Below the pieces are notes generated by a model, which had not been told where the DNA came from, did no database searches, and saw nothing but the letters and a program-made list of their open reading frames with translations. This document shows positions 20,990 to 31,745 of a stretch of DNA of 64,000 bases, piece after piece; the first letter of the stretch is position 1; each line of letters starts with the position of its first letter. The stretch is from Psococerastis gibbosa (Eukaryota > Arthropoda > Insecta > Psocodea > Psocidae), in the NCBI GenBank assembly GCA_963971405.1, contig OZ020490.1:7240874-7304873 (forward strand), given 5' to 3'. A program made the position numbers and the translations under genes.

Positions 20990-21480
20990 GGCATTCTTTC
21001 CAGGTGCCCTGCCCCCCAGCATAATCTGTTTCTATTGTACTTCTCATAGTTGGTTCACCATACAACTCGTACACCTCACTATTAGTCATAACCCTCCACT
21101 GGCCGTTCTCGAGCATTGGTCCATACATTTTCCTCAGCACTCGCCTCTCCCAGATCTTTAATTACCTAGTTCTCTTCCTTCCTGGTTAAGACCAACTTCT
21201 CCGAGGTGTTCAGTACAACTGGTTGGATGAAAATACGATAAACCAGCTTCTGGAGCTCCTTGGAAAGATCCATTGCTTCCAAGATCCGCTGCAAGCTATA
21301 GAAGTTCTTATGCGATGCCTTCTCTCTTGGCTTCTGTCGTTAGTGTCCGTAATTGTCCTTCCGGAGTACTTAAAGTCTGCAACTCCTTCAAAGCTATGGC
21401 GACGTCGGTAACAGCTACTCCTAGAACCATATTTTTCTGACTTCAAATCGGGACAGAATGGAAAAGGGCTTGCTATCCCA
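20990..21480 (-). pseudogene. RTE-like LINE reverse transcriptase remnant
   Basis: The minus strand reads FEGVADFKYSGRTITDTND, then a frame change, then RRVLRKMYGPM, ENGQWRVMTNSEVYELYG and EPTMRST. These are the FKYLG-type motif and C-terminal motifs of RTE-like reverse transcriptases. Frames are interrupted, so it is dead. The same C-terminal pattern is at 30996-31456 and 34003-34560. Confidence 0.7.
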
Positions 21481-21504
21481 AAGACAACAGAGAAAGACAC
21501 AGAA

Positions 21505-21598
21505 AATAGTTTATTTTTCGCGTATCCTGGCTCAAACTAGGTCCCCTGTTCAGACGCCATTACGCGCTTCCGCCTTCGCCACGAGGAGGTGCAGATAA
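21505..21598 (-). repeat. Dispersed repeat 'H' fragment
   Basis: CTAGGTCCCCTGTTCAGACG and CCACGAGGAGGTGCAGAT match, inverted, the repeat at 40435-40710 and lie parallel to 62280-62580. Confidence 0.6.
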
Positions 21599-21981
21599 GG
21601 TGCCCATTCTACCGACCGGCTAGGGCTATTTACAAAACGGTGACGTGGTAGCAGATATTCAAGACTTAGGTGGAGTTTCCACCGACCTCGCGTTGCAGAA
21701 TGCAAATGACATTGACGGAAATTAGAATTTTTCTTTTTATAGAAATCTATTAAAATGTTTGTACTTAACATATTCCATGACGCCATTTTTTAATTTTAAT
21801 TTGTTTGTTTGTGATTTTACTGTATGATCATTGATCAATTTTAACTATGGCATAGAGGAAAATAAACCTTTCCGTCAATTCTGCAATGCGAGATCGGTGG
21901 AAACGCAACAAAAGTCTTCAATGTCTGCTACCACGTCACTGTTTTTGTAAATAGCCCTAGCCGGTCGGTGGAATGGGCGCC
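21599..21981 (-). mobile_element. Tourist-like MITE group 1, full copy
   Basis: GGTGCCCATTCTACCGACC to GGTCGGTGGAATGGGCGCC. Flanks are TAA on the left and TTA on the right. The core lies on the minus strand. Confidence 0.85.
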
Positions 21982-22089
21982 TTAGGGATTTTAGCGTCCT
22001 CGCAATTGAGACCATAAGGCATTTCTCAGAAGCTCAGCTACTTGAAGAAATGATTTTCGAAGCTTGATAAAAAGTCTGACACCTGTGAG

Positions 22090-22530
22090 GGAATGGAAAA
22101 TATGGAAAATTGACGGAAACGGGATTCAAACCCGAGCTTCCGGCTTGCAGTGTTGGTATGTTGAATTGTGGGAGTTTTTATTCATTTATTTTTTATTTAT
22201 TTGGCGTACAGGTGTTACTTGTGTGCACTTAAGCCTATTGGGCCTATTGTGCCCCCTACAACAAGTCTACATCACTTCCTCGAGGCCTATCTCCCTCAGG
22301 AGAGCCAGGATCTTGAGGGGGTTTGGAAGCGGTAGGTCTTTTACATGTAACTGCCAGCTTCCCAAGCATGCTGCTCTTCTTCGTGCGATTGCATCGGATT
22401 GCATAGGATGTGGTTGGGGTCCTCTTCATTGCAGAATCTGCATGCTCTCCAATTGTGGGAGTTGAATTCGCAGTCGTTCTGATGAAAGTCAGTCAGCGTT
22501 ACCACTACTCCATCACTTGTCAGCATGAGG
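22090..22530 (-). repeat. tRNA-like repeat split by a LINE tail
   Basis: With the LINE tail at 22177-22450 taken out, the minus strand has an A-box-like TGGAGTAGTGG and B-box-like CGGGTTTGAATCC. It might be a second SINE. I see only one copy, so this is tentative. Confidence 0.3.
22177..22450 (-). mobile_element. 5'-truncated LINE tail with 13-bp target duplication
   Basis: The exact 13-mer AATTGTGGGAGTT flanks it (22164-22176 and 22451-22463). On the minus strand it reads CRFCNEEDPNHILC, the C-terminal zinc knuckle of I/R1/jockey-type LINEs, then after a frame change LPLPNPLKILALLREIGLEE, a 3' UTR with GGGCACAATAGG, and an A-rich tail. The same 3' end recurs as a 71-bp insertion at 43638-43708. 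Confidence 0.85.
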
Positions 22531-22911
22531 TAATGGAAACGAATCGGAAAACTGTTGGAAAAGTGCCGGAAAGGGGGATGAGGGTGCAAAAGAGACGGAG
22601 GGGGGGGGGCATAGAGAAATTGCGGTGTTAGCACAAAAAATTACACCGCGCTCCACTCATGGCACGACTCCCATCTCTCGTTCCTTGAACTGTTAAATCA
22701 TCATCCTACAGTTTTACAAATAGGCTAGGTAAGATGCGATGTCACGTTTCACGCCACGCCTTCTACTTTAAGCTTTGAGTGTACCCTACCAAGTCAGCAA
22801 TGTATCCTATAGCCAAAATGTGGCGATGGATTGAAAATTAATTTTTTTTAATTGTGAATATCCGGTTCATAGTAAAAAATCAAAACAAAGTGGACTGAAG
22901 TCTGAACCTTG

Positions 22912-23291
22912 GGTGTCCATTCCATTGACCGGCTAGGGCTATTTCCAAAAACGGTGACGAGGTAGCAGACATTCAAGACTTTTGTTGCGTTTCCACCGAT
23001 CTCGCATTGCAGAATTGACGGAAAGGTTTATTTTCCTCTATGCCATAGTTAAAATTGATCAATGATCATACAGTAAAATCACAAAAAAACTAAAATTAAA
23101 AAATGGTGTCATGGGATATGTTAAGCACAAACATTTTAATAGATTTCTATAAAAAGAAAAATTCTAATTTCCATCAATGTCATTTGCATTCTGCAATGCG
23201 AGATCGGTGGAAACGCAACCTAAGTCTTGAATGTCTGCTACCACGTCACTGTTTTTGGAAATAGCCCTAGCCGGTCAATGGAATGGGCGCC
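22912..23291 (+). mobile_element. Tourist-like MITE group 1, full copy
   Basis: GGTGTCCATTCCATTGACCG to GGTCAATGGAATGGGCGCC, with TTG on the left and TTA on the right. Core mini-frame MVSWDMLSTNILIDFYKK on the plus strand at 23104. Confidence 0.85.
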
Positions 23292-23319
23292 TTATAAATA
23301 TCGTAGCTATAACATTGTT

Positions 23320-23560
23320 TTTGTTGTTTCCAACGCCTGCTTTCATAATTTCTGCTTTAAGCAACCCTGTCAGTCTGGCGGGGGAGTGAGTCTGTTTATC
23401 AACTTGAGGCACCCTAAGGGGAGACTCCTTCACCTCGAGGAGAAAGGGAGTTGACTAACAGGGTGAACCTCCTGATTCTAGTGGATTCCGAACCACTTGA
23501 GGAACATTGTAAAGCCAAACGATTAATTCGGAGGTGACCAGGACTCGACACGCCCACTTT
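23320..23560 (-). repeat. Dispersed repeat 'D', copy 1
   Basis: CAACGCCTGCTTTCATAATT, GCAACCCTGTCAGTCTGGCG, TTGAGGCACCCTAAGG, ACCTCCTGATTCTAGTGGAT and CGGAGGTGACCAGGACTCGA. Inverted relative to 40912-41262 and 44190-44525. Class unknown. Confidence 0.65.
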
Positions 23561-24048
23561 CGCTTTCGAGTTTGTTGCAGTTTCAAGCGACTAACGGGCT
23601 GTATGTTCTCCCCCAAGGCAGCATTGAATATCTCCTTAAGGAGCCAATATAAACAAATATGTATTTCTGGAGCCATCACTGGCCACGGCCTATCGGGTCC
23701 ACAGTATTTTTGTCTCTCAAATGTACATATAGTATGATTATATTTATATTGATTGATTTCTTAATTCACATTTTACAGGAAAAATCGATCATGAGCCATC
23801 AATAGGGTGTCATAAATTTAAACACGACCCCCCCCCCCCCGTGGCGCAATTGTCCATAAAAAATCTGCTGTTCATTGAGAGTTCTAGGATTAAATATATC
23901 ATGTGGAAAAGGATTTATTTAAACTATCTATTACTATATAATTATAACAATTAATTACTATTGACCATAGAATAATATTTACAGTACTATTATATTTGCT
24001 ATTGACTCATAAACATCAATTATACAATGGGGGTGGTATTCCTTCTTA

Positions 24049-24188
24049 GGCAACTATTCCAATAGTCAATATTCCGTCATTTGTGCATCAATAATAATTG
24101 ATGAGATTTTTGTTTTTACATGGAGTAAAAAAATCTCATCAATTATTGAAGCACAAATGACGGATTATTGACAAATGGAATATCCGCC
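24049..24188. mobile_element. Tourist-like MITE group 3
   Basis: 140-bp near-palindrome with TTA on both flanks (24046-24048, 24189-24191). Arms contain CAATATTCCGTCATTTGTGC and ATTGATGAGATTTTTG. Confidence 0.85.
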
Positions 24189-24455
24189 TTAACAGTTGTT
24201 GGGATGTTATTTATTACGGCGCGGAATTGGTTTAAGACAGGACTTCGCTGAGGCAATTAAGCATTCACCGACCGCAATATCCGCAATTGAGGAATTCTAA
24301 TTTAGCCGCCCCCGAGTGTACGTAAACATGGATGGAAAACCAGACATTCTGCGGTAAATTGGATTTTTTGCAATGAAAACCGGTTCGTCTTATTGAATAG
24401 ACTATGCAACGCACTCAAAAACTTCCGAGTCCCGGACCGAATCATTTTCTCGTAT

Positions 24456-24593
24456 GGCGGCTATTCCACATGTCAATATTCCTACATTTGTACATCAATA
24501 ATTGATGAGATTTCTGTTTTTATATAGAGCAAAAAAAATCTCATCCAATATTGAAGCAAAAATGACGAATTATTGACACGTGAAATAGCCACC
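24456..24593. mobile_element. Tourist-like MITE group 3, adjacent to group 2
   Basis: GGCGGCTATTCCACATGTCA to GACACGTGAAATAGCCACC. The right flank TAA (24594-24596) is also the left flank of the next MITE. Confidence 0.85.
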
Positions 24594-24596
24594 TAA

Positions 24597-25012
24597 GGTG
24601 CCCATTCCACATACGTACAACGTCAATGAAAATTATGAAATTGAAGGGCATTTCAATTTTACTCTATGCCATTGTTAAAATTGATCAACGATCAATTGAT
24701 AATAGAGTAAAAACACAAGCAATCTAAAATTAAAAAATGGCGTCATGTGATATGACAAGTACAACTATTTTAATTGATTTCTCTAAAAAGAAAGCATTTC
24801 TGTATAAAAATTATAATAAGGATTAAATAATAAGGCGACGAAGAAAACAAATACAATTTCAAGAAACAAATTTCAAAAATTTGGCGCATACGCTTCAATT
24901 GATAATTGTCAATTTTTGAAAAACATATGGAATGGCCCCCATCAATGAGAAATTGAAATGTCGTTCAATTTCATAATTTTCATTGACGTTGTACGTATGT
25001 GGAATGGGCGCC
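24597..25012 (+). mobile_element. Tourist-like MITE group 2
   Basis: GGTGCCCATTCCACATACGT to ACGTATGTGGAATGGGCGCC with TAA on both sides (24594-24596, 25013-25015). The core is like 17967-18409. Confidence 0.9.
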
Positions 25013-25078
25013 TAAGGTATACAGAGAGTTACTGAATTTGGAGTTGCCAGGCAACCCACACTATCAGCGGACCTCAAA

Positions 25079-25226
25079 TAAATAAATAAATAAATATTGC
25101 CTTTTTATTCTATTTTTAACCCACCCTAGTGGAGTTAAGGCTATATAGCCCTCTCTTACACTCAACTAGGAAGACCCGGGACCACCTGCATTACATGCCC
25201 TCCGAAGCATGGCCAGAATATGTAGT
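25079..25226 (-). mobile_element. tRNA-derived SINE, head missing
   Basis: Minus-strand body and tail (AAATAAATAAATAAATATTG, CACCCTAGTGGAGTTAAGG, TCTTACACTCAACTAGGAAG) without the tRNA-like head, so 5'-truncated. Confidence 0.8.
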
Positions 25227-25564
25227 GGGCCTCAAATACATTTTTTTTATAATTTTTTTACAATATTTTGAACGCTCCTGGCAATGTTAAAGCCCCGACT
25301 GGCATATTTATTTTTGCATTCATTAAACATTACACTGCACATAAAAAAATTTCATATTGGCTCAAATAAATTTTTTGGGGGATTAAATTTTTTTTTAAAA
25401 ATTTAGTGGTTGATTAAGCTCAGCTAATCACCAGCCAGGTCTACGTTTCATTATTGGGGTAGAAATGGAGAGGTATATGTGACATTAAGTTTGCTTGCCT
25501 CAACTCAAGTACCGTACCTACTGGTGCTAGCTCTCAGACTGTAAATTGTACTATGCCCTTTAGT

Positions 25565-25662
25565 ATTGACATATTCCAGGGGTTAAAAATGTAAACAAAA
25601 CAATTTTGAATAGCACTTTCCATTGTAAAATTATCTTGTTTACATTTTTAATCCCAGATTAA
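25565..25662. repeat. Family E core hairpin
   Basis: TTAAAAATGTAAACAAAACA and TTATCTTGTTTACATTTTTA pair around TTGAATAGCACTTTCC. Confidence 0.7.
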
Positions 25663-25666
25663 GATT

Positions 25667-26517
25667 AAAAGAACCGGTCCGAGTTTACTGGAACATGCTT
25701 TCCAATTTATCAAAATTAGAGACCGGGTCAATGAAATATTTCATGGTAAATCATTTTCCTATGGTTAAATTTCCGACATCTCCGGGGGGGGGGGGGGGGG
25801 GAGGGTGTCCAGCTGACGTCACTGGAGGTGAGGTAAATTCTAGATAGGTCAGACCAACACATTACCACACAGTAATAATGGCAGGGCACGCAATGCATTT
25901 GAGGGTGAATTTTCAAAAAAAATTCCTTTATTTTTTCGCACAACACCAAATAATTTTTTGGGAAAGCAATCTGTCCGGTTTCGTTACTCAATTTAAGACC
26001 TAAAATATGCCTGAAGGTAGATATCATCGATAGAAAGGTTTCACAGAAAAATTACTTTTTAGTCATTTTTCATGAAAATTGACTTATTTTATTTTTTTAC
26101 CCCCAGTAGCAAACTATCAAGGGGCAAGGGACCCCCCGCATTTTGTCAACATTAATAACGACTACAACATAATGTGAATTTAAAAGAAATCGTTGCAGCC
26201 GTTTTTGAGAAATAATTGTTTTAGGCGTTTTTTTTGGAGTTTTTCGAGAATAAACCTCCCCCCCCCCAAATTGAGTTAAAAAAAATGGTCTCGATGTATG
26301 ATTTTTGTGAACCCACATGCAAACTTAGGCCTACATCAAAATTGGCCAAGTAGTTTGCCCGGAAATCGACGAACAGACAGACCGACAGACAGACATTTCG
26401 TAAAAACCACTTTTTTTGGTTCCTGGGACCTCAAAAAGTGTAAATCCGTTGAAATCGCGGAATCGAAAATATCGACCATCACAAAGCTTTCTACTACGTA
26501 TAAATTGGAAAGCAATA
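25667..26517 (-). mobile_element. Family A, full copy
   Basis: AAAAGAACCGGTCCGAG to TATAAATTGGAAAGCAATAA, with a G run of about 18 at 25785 and the CAGACAGACCGACAGAC microsatellite. Confidence 0.85.
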
Positions 26518-26609
26518 ATCACATGTACAGCACGTTTATTATTATGAGAAAACTGGTATAATTGGCCACAGTTCTTGACGGGTGCGGATACAGGGATACA
26601 AGCTTCTCA

Positions 26610-26735
26610 CTTCCCCATTTACACGTTAGCAAAAGGAAAGCTCATTGATGCTCGACATTTTCTATTTAGAGATTTCAACCAAATTTCACGTTTAAAATTA
26701 CCAGGATTTCAAAAAGATTTTCTTCGGGCGAGACC
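26610..26735 (+). repeat. Diverged family A relative
   Basis: TACACGTTAGCAAAAGGAAA and GAGATTTCAACCAAATTTCA line up with the A end (TATACGTA...AGGAAAGC; GAGATTTCAACGGATTTACA). It is much more diverged than the other copies. Confidence 0.4.
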
Positions 26736-26936
26736 ACCCGGCCCCCTTTTCTCCAATAATATGAATTTTCATTGCTAACATTGCTAAAATGTAAACCTGG
26801 CAGCATTCAAAAATTAAAAAAAAAAAAAAACAATATGTTATTATATATTCTCCGTCATTTTTGACCTCAAGTATAGGTATTTAATTTATTAATTTTCCCG
26901 CTTTTAGCACCCTCGAGAATAAACAATACCTTAAAA

Positions 26937-27780
26937 GAACCGGTCCGAGTTTACTCGAACATGCTTTCCAATTTATCAAAATTAGTAGATAGAGAAAATG
27001 AGTAATTTCATGGTAAATAGTTTTCCTATGGTTAAATTTCCGATTTGACGCCACTGGAGGTTAGGTAAATTCTAGATAGGTCAGTCCAACACATTACCAC
27101 ACAGCAATACTGGCAGGGCACGCAATGCATTTGAGCGTGAATTTTCAATTTAAATAAAATAAAATAAAATTGTTACAAAACCAAATACTTTTCTGGGAAA
27201 GCAACTTGCCCGGTCGGTTTCCTTACACAATTTAACAGCTAAAACATACTTGAAAGTAGAAATCATCGATAGGAAGGTTTCGCAGGAAAATTATTTTTTA
27301 GTTATTTTTCATGAAAATTGAGTTATTTTTATTTTTTTACCCCCAGAAGCCAACCATCATGGGGCAAGCGACCCCCCCCCCTTTTTATCAACATTAATAA
27401 CAACTTTACTACATTATATGTGAATTAAAAAGAAATCATTGGAGCCTTTTTTGGGAAATAACTTTTTTAGACGTTTTTTTTGTGGAGTTTTTTGAGAATA
27501 ACCCCCCCCCCCCCCCCAAATTGAGTTAGCCCATAATATAAAAAAAGTCCCGAGGTATGATTTTCGTGAATCTACATGCCGAATTTAATCAAAATCGACC
27601 TTGTAGTTTGCCCGGAAATCGACGCACAGACAGACAGACCGACATACAGACTTTTCGTAAAAACCACTTTTTTGGGTTCCTGGGACCTTTAAACGTGTAA
27701 ATCCGTTGCAATCTCGGAACCGAAAATTTCGAACGTCACAAAGCTTTCATTATACTACGTATAAATTGGAAAGCAATAAT
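26937..27780 (-). mobile_element. Family A copy flanked by a 12-bp direct repeat
   Basis: AATACCTTAAAA lies exactly at both borders (26925-26936 and 27781-27792). Because AAAA precedes GAACCGG in other copies too, the true duplication could be only AATACCTT. Confidence 0.85.
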
Positions 27781-27796
27781 AATACCTTAAAATAAA

Positions 27797-27800
27797 ACAC

Positions 27801-27848
<48 letters not shown>

Positions 27849-27876
27849 GTAGAGAGAGAGAGAGAGAGAGAGAGAT
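27797..27876. repeat. Compound (AT)n(AG)n microsatellite
   Basis: About 45 bp of TA dinucleotides with two interruptions, then about 13 AG units. Confidence 0.95.
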
Positions 27877-28085
27877 CGTTACCAAGTATTGGTCGCCGGC
27901 ATAATAAAAACCTAACGTTACCAGGGGACGTCCGATTTCCGATACTGTTTACCAAAGGTGGTCGCACAGGTGACGTTCATGCCGACAGAAGAAATGCTCA
28001 TCTACATTTTGAGACACATAATGCAGCAGTGTAGTTCGGTATATATAGTATTTTTTCTATGCCAATACCGCTGGGCATCCTTTTT

Positions 28086-28651
28086 GCTTTCCATTTTATA
28101 CGTAAGGAAAGATTTGTGATGGTCGAAATTTTCGATTCCGAGATTTCAACGGATTTACACGTTTTCAGGTCCCCAGGAACCCAAAAAAGTGGCTTTGATG
28201 AAATATCTGTCTGTCTGTCTGTCTATCTGTTCATCGATTTCCGCGCAAACTACTCGGTCGATTTGAATGAAATTTAGCATGTATATGTTTACAAAAATCA
28301 TACCTCGAGATCTTTTTTTTATTTAGGGCCAATTCAATTTGGGGGGGGGGGGGTTTATTCTCAAAAAACTCCAAAAAAAACGTCTGAAAAAATTATTTCT
28401 CAAAAACGGCAGCAACGATTTCTTTCAAATTCACATATATTGTAGTTGTTATTAATGTTGACAAAATGCGGGGGGTCGCTTGCCCCTTGATAGTTTGCTT
28501 CTGGGGGTAAAAATATAAAAATAACTAAATTTTTATGAAAAATATCTAAAAAATAATTTTTCTTCGAGACCATGAAATTACTCATATTCTCTATCTACTA
28601 ATATTGATAAATTGGAAAGCATGTTCCAGTAAACTCGGACCGGTTCTTTTA
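28086..28651 (+). mobile_element. Family A copy with internal deletion
   Basis: Both ends present, but the sequence jumps from AAAAATAATTTTTCTTCGAG to ACCATGAAATTACTC, losing the middle ~280 bp that includes the GTGACGTCA-like site. Confidence 0.8.
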
Positions 28652-28769
28652 AGACGTGAAAAAATGCAAGGAAAGGCTAGGTCCACGCTTTTAATATAAA
28701 ACTGTGTCTAAATGGTATCATATCAAAATGTTGGGAAGCCTTTTTCGCCACTTTCTGGAAAAAAAATTT

Positions 28770-28792
28770 TTGCTTTTTTTTTTTTTTTTTTT
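28770..28792. repeat. Poly-T run
   Basis: About 20 T; no retroelement body recognised beside it. Confidence 0.8.
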
Positions 28793-28844
28793 GCAAAAAA
28801 ACGTCAAGTGCGTCAGCCAGGATTTAAGGGCGGGTTAGACTAGT

Positions 28845-29055
28845 AGGCTATATGTACTTGGTTCACCTGTTACACTGAGCCAATGGTAAGCTTGTCACAG
28901 CTTGTCCATTATCAATTTCAGCCGGTGTAGGTTGACATCAAGAACGTTTTCCGATTGCCATTGGCCCAAAATTTATACGGAAACAATATAAATAATGTCC
29001 GAAATCCATGGGGTCGTTGGCATTGGACAAGAGACTAATGGTAGGCCTATGAGTA
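28845..29055 (+). repeat. Dispersed repeat 'J'
   Basis: GTACTTGGTTCACCTGTTAC, GCTTGTCACAGCTTGTCCAT, GTGTAGGTTGACATCAAGAA, GTCCGAAATCCATGGGGTCG. Confidence 0.65.
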
Positions 29056-29486
29056 TATTAGAACTATAAACAGGCCTAGGAAAATAAGAATGTTCTTCAG
29101 AACATTATTATTATGATATAGGTGCGGTTTTTTTTAAATTTTGTGTATTAAAATCCAGGATCCCATGATTGTGAACATCGCAACAATGTTCTGACTAATA
29201 AGGTAACGAATTTACAACAGAAAAAGAATGCAAAGCTTTGAGAACATTTCTAGTAGAAAGAGCTCATTAGTGAGAACCCACAGTCACTAACGATGCTTCT
29301 CAACCTAGTTGCAACATCAGCTGCATTTTTATTGTTGTTTTTTCATTTCAGCAAAGCGCAAACTTTTGGTAATAATAAAACAAATTACAAAGTAAGTGCG
29401 GTACACCAATTGATTATAAAAAAGAGAAGAGATTCCATTGAGATGGCGAAACTTTTTTCATAACTATTCATTTCATGACCCCCAGA
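29056..29486. other. Unassigned sequence
   Basis: No gene or repeat border seen. Confidence 0.4.
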
Positions 29487-29705
29487 CAATGGCGGATCCC
29501 CAGGGGGGTCAGGGGGTCACCCCCCCCCCCAAATGAGTAAATCCATATGATAGTAATTTTTTATTTTTTTTAAGTGAGTAAAACTCAAATTTTCAACAAA
29601 AAAATTACCTTTTAAACTTACCGTCCATACAACTTGTGACCCCCCTCCTCCTCTCTTGCCCCCAGAGCCTATTCCACCCCCCCCCCCTCCTCCAATGTGA
29701 AATGT
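29487..29705. mobile_element. Poly-C hAT-like MITE (GGCGGATCC family), incomplete
   Basis: Starts CAATGGCGGATCCCCAGG like the element at 57657-59294. Several C runs follow. The matching right end is missing or replaced by another C-rich segment. Confidence 0.5.
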
Positions 29706-30074
29706 CAAGATATATAATACCTATATATAAAAGCTTAAAAAATCATTGCTTCCGATCTTTCCAAGAGATTAGGCTACTTATTTCCACCATTTCTCCCTTC
29801 TTTCCAAAGACGTAAGATGAAGCGTGTCTGCTTCACCGAGCAATGCTGTGGTCGCTCTATATCTTCAGAAGCACACTGCTTTAACTTATTCACAGCAGAA
29901 TAGGGAAAAATTTATCATAGCCCAAATAAATAAAAACAATCTCGCGCTCTTATTATTTTTGCCAGCCAGATTTCAACCATTTTCAACTTATAATGAAGTA
30001 AGCATTGCTTATAACTTATAACACTAATGAACTACCTCTAGAGGGCTCTAGAGGAGGGGGGGGGTCCAGGTACA
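29706..30074. other. Unassigned sequence
   Basis: No gene recognised; a G run at 30055 leads into a family A copy. Confidence 0.35.
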
Positions 30075-30708
30075 CAAAATTCATACCTCGGAACCATTTT
30101 TTTTTTATTTTGGGCTATCTCAATATGGGGGGGTTTTATTCTCAAAAAACTCCAAAAAACGTCTAAAAAATTATTTATCCAAAACGGCTTCAACGATTTC
30201 TTTTAAATTCACATGTATTGTAGTCGTTATTAATGTTGACAAAATGCGGGGGAACGCTTGCCCCTTGATAGTTTGCTTCTGGGGGTAAAAAATAAAAATA
30301 ACTAAATTTTAATGAAAAATGACTAAAAAATCATTTTTCTGTGAAACCTTTCCATCGATGATTTCAGGTATGTTTTAGGTGTTAACTTGAGTAACGAAAC
30401 CGGACAGGTTGCTTTCCCAAAAAAATATTTGGTTTTGTGCACAAAAATATTTTTGAAAAAATGATGGAAAATTCACGGTCAAATGCATTGCGTGCCCTGC
30501 CATTACTGCTGTGTGGTAATTTGTTGGTCTGACCTATCTAGAATTTACGTGACCTCCAGTGATGTCAGGTGGACAACCCCCCCCCCCCCCCCGAGATGCC
30601 CGAAATTTAACTATAGGAAAATTATTTACCATGAAATTACTCATTTCCTCTAGCTACTATTTGATAAATTGGAAAGCATGTTCGAGTGAACTCAGACCGG
30701 TTCTTTTC
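30075..30708 (+). mobile_element. Family A copy, truncated left
   Basis: Starts inside the family at TCATACCTCGGAACC; the microsatellite-bearing end is absent. Ends with CTCAGACCGGTTCTTTT. C run of 18 at 30577. Confidence 0.85.
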
Positions 30709-30714
30709 TATCAT

Positions 30715-31745
30715 TATAATTTATTGAGACATGAACAGCCGTTCCTCCACTGCCAGCACCTCTTGACTAAGTTCTTGTCATTACCATCCCTCTCCACTCT
30801 TACCTTATCCAACACGTACATACCTAACACACTAACTATTGCACTTTTCTCGAATCGGACATAAGAGTATAGACAAATTTATTTTGTAACGTCAACAGCC
30901 GTTCTTTTGCATATCAGCAGCCACACGTCTCGCTGTCTCCATTCCACTCGCTTATATCTTAATCAGATTGCATATACTAACGGACACAGTAATGCCGGTC
31001 TTACTCTACGGTGGGGAAGCCTGGGTGGGTGGTGAAAAGAAGGGACAGCCAGCTGTTGGAAGTCATTGAAAGGAGGATTCTCAGACGAGTCTTCGGAGGG
31101 ATTATAGAGAACGGGCAATGGTGAATAAGAACAAACGAAGAGCTTCGAACTCTCTTTAACTCGCCGTGCGTCACCGAGGAACTAAGAGCACGAAGACTCC
31201 AATGGACCGGTCACCTTTCAAGGATGCCCCCGACCAGGGCCGCGGCTAGGGTGTGGCAAGCCCAACCAGCAGGCAACCGACCGCAGGGGCGACCTAGGAG
31301 GAGATGGTCGGACAAGCTCCCCGAGGATCTGAGAGCCTGCAGCATCCATTTCGACGCATGGAGGTAGTTGGCGGAGAATCGCGCGCTTTGAAGGGTCTCT
31401 GTGCGACAGGCGAGAAGTCCTCACGGACCGATAGAGCCAGCTTAATGATAATGAATGGACACAGTAATGCACTTTACTCGAATGGAGCCTAGAGGATCTT
31501 AAAATTATTTTGTACTCTTCATAATTTATTGAGACATCAACAGCCGTTCCTCCACCAATCAGCATCTTTTGACTAAGGACTTATTTCCTTTCTCCGATAA
31601 CAATTTTCCCTAATTTCCCTAACAGACTAACTATTGCACTTTTCTCGAATTGGGCCTAAGAGAATCTAAAAATTTATTGTGTAATTCATTGAAACATCAA
31701 CAGCCGTTCCTCAGCCTGTCAGCAGGCCTTGACTAAGTTCAAGCC
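30715..31745 (+). repeat. Local array of degenerate ~160-bp units
   Basis: ATTTATTGAGACAT(G/C)AACAGC and CTATTGCACTTTTCTCGAAT recur in order near 30718/30838, 31528 and 31630/31690, with a further partial copy at 30893. One unit is split by the RTE-like insertion at 30996-31456. Confidence 0.6.
30996..31456 (+). pseudogene. RTE-like LINE tail with 14-bp target duplication
   Basis: GGACACAGTAATGC flanks it exactly (30982-30995, 31457-31470). It reads LLYGGEA, then LLEVIERRILRRVFGG, IENGQW, TEELRARRLQWTGHLSRMP and RPQGRPRRRW, the C-terminal region of RTE-type reverse transcriptases, with a TGA and frame changes. It ends in AATGATAATGAAT rather than poly-A, typical of RTE tails. Confidence 0.85.

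Noticed and set aside
22064-22465. 133-codon plus-strand ORF
   Set aside because: It runs antisense through a LINE tail with its target duplications; no domain.
31218-31565. 115-codon minus-strand ORF
   Set aside because: Antisense to the RTE-like C-terminal fragment.
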